From Symbiodinium natans (Eukaryota > Sar > Dinophyceae > Suessiales > Symbiodiniaceae), in assembly GCA_905221605.1 (NCBI GenBank), contig CAJNDS010002212.1, positions 121,001 to 185,000 of the forward strand: a DNA stretch of 64,000 nucleotides, read 5' to 3'. Shown piece by piece: positions 55,992-64,000 of this stretch; positions within the stretch are counted from its first letter, which is position 1, and the number at the start of each line of letters is the position of its first letter. The position numbers and the translations under genes are program-made. The notes beneath the pieces are model-generated. The model was not told where the DNA came from. It was given only the letters and a program-made list of their open reading frames with translations, and searched no databases.

Positions 55992-58900
55992 TCAGTCCTC
56001 CATAAGAGGCCGCAGTTCTGCGTAGTCGGTCGTCCAAGGGTCGCCGGCATACTCTAAATACTTCTCCAAAACTGGCCTTCGCAAGAGAGAAGCATGGACC
56101 TCACCCATACAAAGCCACTTTGGAGGTTCATGGTACTTACTAACCCAATACTAACTGTACTTATCACCCAATTATACCCCAAATCAGGGGCTTGGTTATG
56201 AAGTACCCTAAACCCTAAACCCTAAACCCTAGGTTCATAAGTACCATGAACCTCCAAGCATGTGGCACGCTGCCCGAGCTAGCGACTCAGAAGATTTGAG
56301 CTGTTGCAACAATCCTCGAATCTCCTGCGCCAAAGGGGGGTTTACGATAGGGTTTAGGGTTTAGGGTTTAGGATTTAGGGTTTAGGGCTACAAGGGTCCA
56401 TGGACCTAAATAGAGATACTCTATAGTACCTGCTATATAAGGACTTCCGGGCCCAAGAAGATGATAAAGAGGCACATGGACCCTTTGGGATAAGAGGTAC
56501 ATGGTGCTTATTTACCCAAATATAACTGTACTTGTATCCCAATTATAACCATACTGGGGCACTTAAGGGGCTATAAGTGGGTCATAGGTTGGCTATTGGG
56601 TACCATGAACCTCCAAACACGTTTGCAAGTGTCGGGCAGTCCCTCTTTGGCCATTTGATGATGGTGCCAAGCGAGCTTTGGGCATTTGCTGCCGTGCACA
56701 CGGCCGCTGCTGCCTGAGACGCGTCCAAGCTTAGAGTTTAGGGTTTAGGCTTTAGGGTTGAGAAAACAGAAACAGCAAACACATGCGCTGGGAACACGGC
56801 CGCTGCGCAGCCTGAACCCACAGTCCTTGCGCAAGGAAGCATGTTGCGACTTTCATTTTGATGGGACAGGTTTTGCAATGTGGCACCCCTCTTGACTTGG
56901 CCCCGGCAAAATCGGCGAAAACACATGTCGCTGACAAGTGTGTGTTACCTGAAGGCTCCTATGTAGTACCCTTTTAGGTTATTATACATAGAATCCCCTA
57001 TAACTAACCCAAAAAAGGAACTGCATTGGAGCCTTCAGCTTTAAACAAATCAGCCCGGTCCGCACCTCAATGCCTGCCACGGGTGCGGCGAGGTGGACCG
57101 AAACCATTGGTGCTTCCAATGAAGTTTATCCCGCGCACACCTGGCGCAATGACTGGAATGGGGGGTTTGCGAAAATAAGGGCCCCCCCTATGATCTAGAC
57201 CCCGAACAGTAGGATTCCCTTATGAGAAGGACCCCAAGAACACCCGAATGGCAGAAGCACTGTTGTCACTAGCACGACCCAGGATGGTCTATTTTTACCC
57301 TAGTATCCCTTAAAAGGCCCTTTATAGCGTTCATTATGGGGGATTTTAAAGGCCTAATAGCCCATCCTGGAATGGAGTGGCCAGGGACAGAGGTGCCTCG
57401 CCATCGGGAACATGCCACAGGTCGACGCGCACCGGAAGCCATTCACGGCCATTGGATGTGGCACTTGCCTCAAGCATTCAAGCGCCAAGTGATCCCTGAA
57501 TAAGAAGACCCCTGATGGGGCCTTTTTTATGCGGATTGCAAGCAATCATCGCAGTTTCCACTTTGGGGCAGGGCTAGGCGTGGAATTGGGGGGGGGCTGC
57601 TTTGCTTTGGCTCAGGGCTCAAGGTTGGTGACGTAATTCGCCTCGACATACTATCACAGCAAGCATTACTCCTTTCAAAGGCCCGATGCAACGCGATCAT
57701 CAGTGGTGTTGCTGATGATTTCTCTACAGGGGCCCCTGAATGAGCTTTAGATCCTTAAATAGCCACCCAATTTCGTTGGTTTTATTTGCTAAGTCCTGAC
57801 GCGCATTCCTTGGTGCAAAGTGAAAGTATGCGCCAGCCCTCACAGCATTGCAAGCTGATTGCAGGGTGCCCGGTAGGCGCCGCACATTGGTGAAGGTGGC
57901 GCCGTGAGGCGCCCGGCTGCTGACATTAAGCCATGAAACTATCGCCACAGGGAGGACATTCGGCGTAACTTGTCTGTAGCCTGCTAGATTGTGTTGGGGT
58001 CAGGGCTGTGGGATTTAAGCGCGCGTTTCGACTTTGAGATTCCTACCTGTCGCTTCGCATCAGACATGCTCCCGGTATCATGAACACATATGGCTCTAAA
58101 AGTGCGACTAACACGACGACCAGCGGCTTGTTGGATGCGGCAAGATGCACGCAACGCAATTCCATGACATGCTGTTGGCACTGACCTGTTGCGATCGTGC
58201 CACACTTGACCAAGATCATGCCTGTGCACGCCTTGTATTGTATATACACAAGTGACATGCTATGGGTTTAGGGTTTATAGGGTTAGCGTTTAGGGTTTCG
58301 GGCTTCGGGTTTAGACACCACAACGCACCAAACCTCAGCCTTGCTCCATCAACTTTCACATAGCGAGGAGAGGCAAGAGGTACCAGGATGGGCTACTAGG
58401 CCTTAAAATCCCCAGAATGAACCCTAGAAAGGGCCTTCTTACAAGGGATTCGAGGGTTTCATCGCCCATCTTGGTAGGGTTGAGCACAGCGGACTGCTCA
58501 GTGCCAACAAGGCGCTTCACGCCTCCAAGTAGCTCCGGAGCCACGATCCCTAAACCCCTAAACCCTAAATACTAAACCCCGAAACCCCTAAACCCCTAAG
58601 CCCTAAACCCTAAACCTCAAACCCAAATCCTAACCCGAAACCCTAAACCCGAAACCCTGACCCTGTGAATGGTTTGTCAAGCACCGAGGCAGGGACCAAA
58701 CAGGTCGCCCTTCCCTACCCTTCCATGCCGAAACCTTTCAAGAGATCGTCCTGCCCAACATTAAAAACCCTAAACCCTAAACCCTAAAAGCTAAATACCC
58801 GAAATCTTAAACCCTAAACCGCAGCGTCGGCCGAAAAGCCCTTTTCGGCCCTTCAGGTTCAGGGTCTTCGCGGCCGGCAACGAGCCCAGGGGAAGAGCAT

Positions 58901-59190
58901 GGAAGGTGCAAAGCGGTGTACTGCCTAGAACCATGTCAACCGCGTCATGGGTGTCGTAGTCGCCAAAGACCGACGTTCTTGCTCGCCAGGTTTAGAATAT
59001 AGGGCACCCCCAATCCCTCCTATCTAGGGTCTAGGGTTGAAAGGGCCCCTGAACCCAAAGACCCTAAACCTCAACTCACAAACCCGCCCGCGCACGACTC
59101 ACACAGGGGTTCGAAGGCTTTGGGAGTTGAGGTCTGCTTTGGTATGACGACGACAACCCGGGAGGCCGTTGCAGATGGCTCAAGCAAGGC
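55992..59190 (-). CDS. Multi-exon gene, unrecognised
   Basis: Well-supported exons in order: 59108-59190 (RVVVVIPKQTSTPKAFEP, then GTGAGT), 58838-58990 (VFGDYDTHDAVDMVLGSTPL), 58708-58764, 58662-58700, 58476-58545 (APELLGGVKRLVGTEQSAVL), 58312-58383 (PLASPRYVKVDGARLRFGAL), 58043-58258 (GMILVKCGTIATGQCQQHVM), 57724-57975 (RLPGTLQSACNAVRAGAYFH), 57373-57480 (GREWLPVRVDLWHVPDGEAP), about 57065-57135, 56765-56920 (GATLQNLSHQNESRNMLPCA), 56622-56715 (AQSSLGTIIKWPKRDCPTLA), 56262-56330 (QEIRGLLQQLKSSESLARAA) and 55992-56115 (RPVLEKYLEYAGDPWTTDYA), stop TGA 55992-55994. I estimate 450-500 residues with mixed beta-rich and helical parts. No domain recognised. Introns hold family A, B, C, D and H elements. 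Confidence 0.82.
56118..56259. mobile_element. Family A element with telomere tract inside
   Basis: Ends CTTTGGAGGTTCATGGTACT and ACCATGAACCTCCAAG. CCCTAAA copies at 56203-56232 lie between GGTTATGAAGTAC and GGTTCATAAGTAC, a short imperfect duplication. It abuts the exon 55992-56115. Confidence 0.88.
56386..56490. mobile_element. Inverted-repeat element, family B copy 9
   Basis: Arms ACAAGGGTCCATGGACCTAA and GGCACATGGACCCTTTGGG. A family A copy starts right after it. Confidence 0.85.
56494..56616. mobile_element. Inverted-repeat element, family A copy
   Basis: Left arm decayed (GAGGTACATGGTGCTTATTT), right arm GGGTACCATGAACCTCCAA. Ends just before exon 56622-56715. Confidence 0.8.
56946..57042. 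mobile_element. Inverted-repeat element, family C copy 9
   Basis: Arms TACCTGAAGGCTCCTATGTA and AACTGCATTGGAGCCTTCAG. Confidence 0.88.
57158..57237. mobile_element. Inverted-repeat element, family H copy 4
   Basis: Left arm GGGGGGTTTGCGAAAATAAG; inner AGGATTCCCTTATGAGAAGG shared with the copy at 4507. Confidence 0.6.
57281..57373. mobile_element. Inverted-repeat element, family D copy
   Basis: Arms CCAGGATGGTCTATTTTTAC and AAAGGCCTAATAGCCCATCC; sits directly against exon 57373-57480. Confidence 0.88.
58382..58477. mobile_element. Inverted-repeat element, family D copy between two exons
   Basis: Arms CCAGGATGGGCTACTAGGCC and TCATCGCCCATCTTGG, flanked by GGTA / GGTA-like bases (TACC on the minus strand at both edges). 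Exons 58476-58545 and 58312-58383 abut it. The splice pair is not resolved: GTAAGA inside the element with its internal TAG is one in-frame choice. Confidence 0.88.
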
Positions 59191-59207
59191 TCACTAAACA
59201 CTACATC

Positions 59208-59338
59208 CTACTAGCACTTATTATAACATCTTATAACCCAGTGAGAGCCATATCAGGGCACTTAAGGGGCTTATACGTGGGTTACAAGGACAGCTATATG
59301 CTTGGCTATTAAATGTTATCACCATGAACCTCCAAGTA
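59208..59338. mobile_element. Inverted-repeat element, family A copy, left arm decayed
   Basis: Right end CACCATGAACCTCCAAGTA is intact; inner GGGCACTTAAGGGGCTTATA is typical; left arm reads CATCCTACTAGCACTTATTA. Confidence 0.8.
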
Positions 59339-59413
59339 AGTCGTTTACTTAAACCGGTGATGGCTGATTCGATTCACTCCGCGCGACTTTCTGCTGTTCT
59401 GGGACTCAACTTG

Positions 59414-61650
59414 TCAAGTTTCGGCCGGGTCCACCATTGGTTGGGCCGCCCTTTCGCAAAGCTTCGGAAGGGTCATGCGCGGGTCCATGTTGTCTAGCTG
59501 CGTACCGTCACTGAGGAAGATCTTAACCTGATAGTCTCGGAAATCTGGCCTGCTCGCGACTCGGTAGAGAACATCCGCCAGCGTGTCCTGCTTAGTGAAC
59601 TTGAAGCTTTGTGCCTGCTCGCCTGACATGGAGATCAGTGAGAGCCTGTAAAGGGGATCATCCGCCCTCTGCACATCGGCAGTGAAGACCATATTGTTCC
59701 TGCTCAGTGGCGTCTGCATGTCCCCAGGCGGTATGTGGAAGGGCGTCAGCAAGGCCGCACGAGTCGGTTGAACCATGTTCTGCTGCTGGGCTGTAGCCCC
59801 CACGCAGCGAAAGAGCTGCCGCCTGTCAAGGTCGGCAAGCCAGTTCTGGAAGTCATGCACACGAGCGCTATCAACTGGGAACAGCTTCGATCCGACGCTC
59901 CAAGGCCCATCTCCGCGTGGAGATCGTGCATAACCATAGATGACCTTCAAGTACCAGCTGAGCGTGCCTCCCTCTTCGGAGCTGTCGGAGTCTCTGAGCG
60001 CAACCAGCTGCGTGCTGGCAAGGGCCATGGAACTGAAACCCAGCCGGTTTGGGACTTGAGCTGGGAGGTCTCCTATGTTTTTGTAGAAGAACACGCGGCC
60101 ATCGCAAACGATGGACACCAGATTTGCCCCTGGCACAGCGCAAACAAAAAGCTCAGCACGACCCAGAGCTACACGCTTGTGGAAGCGCATGGAAGCTCGG
60201 ATCCTGAAAGCCAGGCGAAGCACGAACATGAAGAGTATGGAGAATATGCCAGCAACAACCCCCAGCCAAATCTCGACAATCGCAAGTACGAATCCTATGA
60301 ATAAAATGACTCCGAGGTCGGCCCAGGGAAAATAACGCCAAACTTCAAGCCGGTCGTTGATGAAGTCCGTCATGGCGAATTGCTGCCAAGTGGCGCCGGC
60401 CAAAGCCATGGGGTAGACTTGGCATCGCCCAGCGTCTACTTCACGCCGCATTTCGCGGAATTCCCGATCCCGCAAAAACGGGTACAAAAGCCAGAACGGG
60501 CTTAACATCATGCAGATATAATCGAAATTATAAACATAATTCGCAGTCTCCTCATAGATCCCTTGGCTGCACCACATGCCCTGGAAGGCGGTGCCAGCCA
60601 GCAACAGCTCTGGCCCTGAAGGGGGCGGATTCTCAGGGTAGTGGACTTGCAGTACATGGGGCCATACGCGGTCCACGTAGACTTCCCTGCCCACAGCCCC
60701 CTCACCTTGGGTGGGTGTTGGGGGCCCTCTAATAACTAAATTTTCTTGGCTAATTGATAAGGATTACATGGGGGATTCAAGAGAGAGTAAACACCCTAAA
60801 CAATTAAATTGAAGGGTATAGTAAGGAAAAACAACATAATGTTCAAACCTGCCCCTGTCACATTCGGCGTTGCAGTCTAGCCCCTGGCTCGCCTGGGCAG
60901 CTCGGAGCGCCTCCAAGGAGTTCACGACGTGGAGCTCCTTGCCTTGCGTGCGATCCAGTTCCTTGCGGTTGGTTTAGGGGTTTAGTGTTTTAGTGGTTTA
61001 GGGTTTTTTTAGGGTTTAGGTATAGGCTATAGGGTTTAGGGTTTAAGGTTTAGGGTTTCTGTACCAGCATGGGCTGTTATACCCTTGAGCCCCTTAAAAA
61101 AAGGGCCCTAGTTAGAGGGTTGACTGCAGGGATTATGAGGCCTCTACTAGCCCATCTTGGTAAAGAACGTTCTGAAGACACGCCTGCAAAAAAAACATAG
61201 CAGTACATCCAAAAGGGGGCCTTGCCAAGGTTCCGGCTGGCCACAAAAGAGGTAAAACGGTACGCTCACTGCATAGGTCAAAACGATGACCACCGCGCAG
61301 GAGGCAGCCAAGGCGAGGTAGCAGCGCCGGGTCTTGGGGAAGTGGAAGCGCTCGAGGAGCTCCCTTCCCGATATGTCCATGATCTGCCGCACTTTGAAAA
61401 CTTTAAGAGGTTTCCTGAGCCTGCGGAAGGTGGCAGGCGGTGTCAGGGGCCGCCTGGCTCCCCGGACAAACTTGCAGGTCACGCAGAGGGTGGGGCTGAC
61501 AGGCGAATGGCAGCGCAGTGACACGAAGAATCTATTTCGGATGCTAGATAAATCTAGTTCACGGCTTGCCGTATCTTGCCGTCGAATGATCCCCTCACTG
61601 GAAAAAACGCAGCTCGAGCCCGAAAGCTTCGGGTACCCGGCCCAAAGCAA
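59414..61650 (-). CDS. Multi-pass membrane protein with ubiquitin-like C-terminus
   Basis: Exon about 61165-61500 contains MDISGRELLERFHFPKTRRC followed by a membrane segment (LALAASCAVVIVLTYAVSV). Exon 60848-60975 reads RTQGKELHVVNSLEALRAAQ. The large exon from 59414 to about 60690 starts near REVYVDRVWPHVLQVHYPEN, has a hydrophobic stretch (YICMMLSPFWLLYPFL), a long one (ADLGVILFIGFVLAIVEIWL and GVVAGIFSILFMFVLRLAF) and a cytosolic-looking half with YKNIGDLPAQVPN and VIYGYARSP. It ends in a ubiquitin-like stretch (FKFTKQDTLADVLYRVASRP to VKIFLSDGTQLDNMDPRMTL) and stop TGA at 59414-59416. Introns hold an AT-rich element (60722-60845), telomere-type repeats and a family D element. The true start is not fixed: no ATG in good context lies at the 5' edge of the first exon. 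I do not recognise the whole family. Confidence 0.83.
61063..61166. mobile_element. Inverted-repeat element, family D copy
   Basis: Arms GTACCAGCATGGGCTGTTAT and TACTAGCCCATCTTGGTA; between the first two exons of the membrane-protein gene. Confidence 0.85.
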
Positions 61651-61659
61651 GGTCTAACT

Positions 61660-61985
61660 TCTTCAAAGGTGGCTTTCGAGGCAAAGCAGCTTGACGATGG
61701 ACGTGTTCCTGAGAGCGAGCCGGAGGCTTTCATGTTCAGGGTTTCTTGTTAGTTTTTTTTTTTTTTAGTCTGGTTTTTTCCTGCCGCCTTTCCACGACTC
61801 ACATCTGGCGTTTTTTCTCGAAGCGTCAATCCAAACCACGACTTTCTTATGGATGCTTATGGAGTGTGCTGACATCTTGTGTTATGGCTGAAGCCGGGGT
61901 CGCGGATTTCGGGACGCTTCGTGCGCAGGGCTCAAGGATCGGATGTCGCAGTTTTTATGGCTTCGAATGCCCAAAAAGGCCGATG
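61660..61985. other. Intergenic, no supported feature
   Basis: Upstream side of the membrane-protein gene. T-runs at 61755-61768 and mixed sequence; no convincing exon. Confidence 0.5.
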
Positions 61986-61987
61986 GT

Positions 61988-62075
61988 GGTCTACGAAAAT
62001 AGGGGACCCCTAAAATAAACCTCCAATGTAGGATCTCAAAAACTGCCCCTAACATCGTAAACCCCCCATATAGGG
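61988..62075. mobile_element. Inverted-repeat element, family H copy 5
   Basis: Ends GGTCTACGAAAATAGGGGAC and CCCCTAACATCGTAAACCCC; the right end matches the left arm of the copy at 6076. Confidence 0.75.
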
Positions 62076-62272
62076 TTTAAGATGGTTTAAGGCTTAATGC
62101 CACAACCAGCGCGACACAATACCTACAGGTTTCGATGTATTTTTTTTTTTTTTTTCTGGCGCGCGTTTTTTTCCTAAGTCCAGAGCGGTCGATCTGCCAA
62201 CAGGTGGTACAAGGTGCGGAGAGCACACGAGACGGCGGTGGGCAGGGAACTGGGCTGGGGACGGTGGCCCTG

Positions 62273-62554
62273 TCACGGCATGCGGCTGGCAAGGAGGGGC
62301 CGAGCAGTCTGCCAAGACATCGCTGAGCAGTGGGATGTCTCCATCGACATTGCCAGCGTTCGCAAAAAAGAGAGTGCCAGGAGGCTGGCACAAAAGGCTC
62401 GCGTGACTGCAAACGAGTGGCTGATGGTGGCTGCGCTCCGGTTGCAGGCGCGGAGCGCGCCCTGCAGCATCCTGCAGCGGGCAAATGCGGGCAACTGGCG
62501 GACGAACCCTGCGGCCTCGGCACTCCAACGGCGTCCGGCCTCGAGAGCGAGCAC
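62273..62554 (-). pseudogene. Retroelement ORF remnant, C-terminal region
   Basis: The minus frame reads ALEAGRRWSAEAAGFVRQLP and later SFAVTRAFCASLLAL. This combination (GRRWS.EA..F.R.L, then a helix with RAFAASLL) resembles the region after the reverse transcriptase in non-LTR retroelements that are abundant in dinoflagellate genomes, as I recall it. It stops without the expected downstream part. Open plus-strand frames across 62214-62672 are taken as shadows. Confidence 0.4.
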
Positions 62555-62756
62555 GATGAGGCGGGAGCGGGCTGAGAGCTCGGGTACGTGCGCTCCTGAG
62601 CCTGGCGAGCGGATTACAGGATCGTTGCAACAGGGTCACGTGGCCAGGCTTCAGCGCCAGCACGGGTGCTGAGACTGAGACCAGAACACGCAGTCTCGAG
62701 TCGCAGTGCGAAGGCTTGCGCAAGTGTCCGTCCCACTAGCCGCCGCAAAAGGTCAC

Positions 62757-62920
62757 CTATATAACAAGTTTGCAGAGCGACGATCCTGCCAACGCGGATT
62801 GCAGCAAGGCCGTGGGCACATCGGCTTGCGCGAGTCTCTGCGCGGCGCAGTGCATGAGTTGGCTATCGAGCTCGTCGTCCAAAGGATGCGCACGGAAGGT
62901 TCCTCCTTGTGGCGGAGGGC
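62757..62920 (-). pseudogene. Possible retroelement fragment
   Basis: Reads FRAHPLDDELDSQLMHCAAQ and RLAQADVPTALLQSALAG, a helix-rich stretch in the same orientation as the reverse transcriptase fragment. Assignment rests on position and orientation only. Confidence 0.25.
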
Positions 62921-63648
62921 TGGGGCAAGGGCAACGCGAACACCGAGTTCGGCGAGTGGCAACGCTATGCATCACGTACTCGTGTCCGAGACCTCGTGCC
63001 ATTGCCTTCGTTGCCTCCAGCCTCCCGTGCCATGCTGCGACCCCGCGCGCGAGCGCGTTTCTACGGCCATCCCGTGCGACCCGCACACAACGCTGACCCC
63101 CAAGATCATGTACATCGCGCTCTACCGGACACTGCGGCTGCTGCTGCCATTGGCTCCGGCGACCTGCAGACCGGGCATGCCGGGCTCGGAGTGGTACGCG
63201 AGAGACGGTTGCGTGCAGGCCGTGGGCCATGGAGCGCTTCATGAGGAGTCCGGTCGAACTCTTAAATAACCGCGTGGCTGCATTGAACGCTTCTTTGCTT
63301 CGTCCCATGCTTCTGGGAAAGGGGTCCGATGAGAACAGAAAGTTCCCGTTAGCGGGCGAGCTTCGCACGGAGCTTGCTACGCTCTTCATAACCAGCAAGC
63401 GTACAAGAGATGAGGTGTCCAAGTATGTCAACATGGAAGCAAGCCCATTGGCAATGACCTCAGTTTTGCGATCGGCGGCCCTGCCAACGGGCAGCTTGAG
63501 CAGCGCAGGAAAGTGGGAAAGCTAAGTTTGCGCCCCTGAACCACGCCAGATTTCGAGAAGGAAGTGGAACGCGGGCGGGTAGGGGCGGCGGCGGTGCAAG
63601 TGGCGCAGTCTGATGACAACATCTCTATTTGGCGTGAGTGGAGTGACA

Positions 63649-63790
63649 TTATAGGGTGGATGCTAACTGCCATGCGATTTGCAAGATGGTGATCGGCCGC
63701 CAATCTTTAAACGGAGATGGATCTCGGGACTTTGGCAATCTTCGGCAGGATCTTTTATATACCAAGAGCACTATATTGTCCAGGTCCAGT
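63649..63790 (-). pseudogene. Reverse transcriptase fragment (non-LTR type)
   Basis: The reading RRLPKSRDPSPFKDWRPITI matches the conserved 'LPK..dp....WRPITLL' block near the start of non-LTR reverse transcriptase domains. The frame ends soon after at TAA (63649-63651) and no YxDD motif follows in any minus frame nearby, so it is a truncated copy. Confidence 0.55.
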
Positions 63791-64000
63791 GACTCCAGTA
63801 CATGTATGTAGCTTTCCGTTCGTTCGATAGGACTCGTTAGGACCTGAGCACTCAAGTAGCCCAGGACCCGCAATTGTTTAGTCACGTAATAACTGCAGCG
63901 TCGAGTCCGGCGAGATGCCTTAGCGGCTTGGCGTGCAAGGCATGGCGAGCGGCCGACAACTCCGTCAGATTTTGGTGAGGCGCCGTGGCCGCTGGCTGGG

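Noticed and set aside
62214..63525. Plus-strand open frames that look partly protein-like (for example 62214-62672 and 63229-63525)
   Set aside because: GC-rich region open in many frames. The only recognisable motifs (WRPITI; GRRWSAEAAGF) are on the minus strand, so these are more likely shadows of retroelement remnants. Not excluded.
1..64000. tRNA, rRNA, spliced-leader RNA genes and CRISPR arrays
   Set aside because: I looked for conserved tRNA boxes, rRNA blocks, the dinoflagellate spliced-leader core and regularly spaced repeats with unique spacers, and saw none. A covariance-model search would settle the RNA genes.

Overview
The window is nuclear DNA of a dinoflagellate, probably a photosynthetic peridinin-type species. 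Four things point there. Telomere-type TTTAGGG/CCCTAAA tracts lie throughout. Genes are split into many short exons, and several introns only restore conserved motifs if a GC-AG boundary is used. Nearly every convincing coding segment is on the minus strand, head to tail. One protein has a three-part plastid/thylakoid-lumen targeting presequence. The species cannot be fixed from the sequence alone.

The usual bacterial reading does not apply: most long open frames here are shadows, low-complexity tracts or satellite DNA. I read the unique segments between repeats by hand and linked exons by frame, splice signals and family motifs. Exon edges are approximate except where a splice pair is given.

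Layout (all genes minus strand). 0-3 kb: repeats and doubtful exons. 3.4-8.4 kb: unrecognised multi-exon gene. 8.6-10.6 kb: RING-H2 protein gene, with unassigned exons up to 13.5 kb. 13.6-16.7 kb: unrecognised acidic/basic protein. 17.0-21.2 kb: charged protein with a long C-terminal exon. 21.4-25.8 kb: EDR2-like PH + DUF1336 lipid-binding protein. 26.5-28.7 and 29.3-33.2 kb: two poorly resolved genes. 33.6-34.2 kb: thylakoid-lumen candidate. 34.9-38.0 kb: unrecognised gene. 38.3-55.5 kb: DExH-box RNA helicase with a probable dsRNA-binding domain; a 7-kb C-rich satellite sits in one of its introns. 56.0-59.2 kb: unrecognised gene. 59.4-61.6 kb: membrane protein with a ubiquitin-like tail. 62.2-63.9 kb: retroelement remnants.

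The most interesting feature is the non-coding fraction. At least ten families of short (80-220 bp) inverted-repeat elements are scattered between exons. In four places the element itself is the intron: its ends carry the splice sites, and removing it restores an open, sensible frame. These behave as introners. Telomere-type tracts fill many introns and lie inside individual elements, sometimes between short direct duplications of the interrupted sequence. That suggests a second, telomere-repeat-based route of intron birth or growth.
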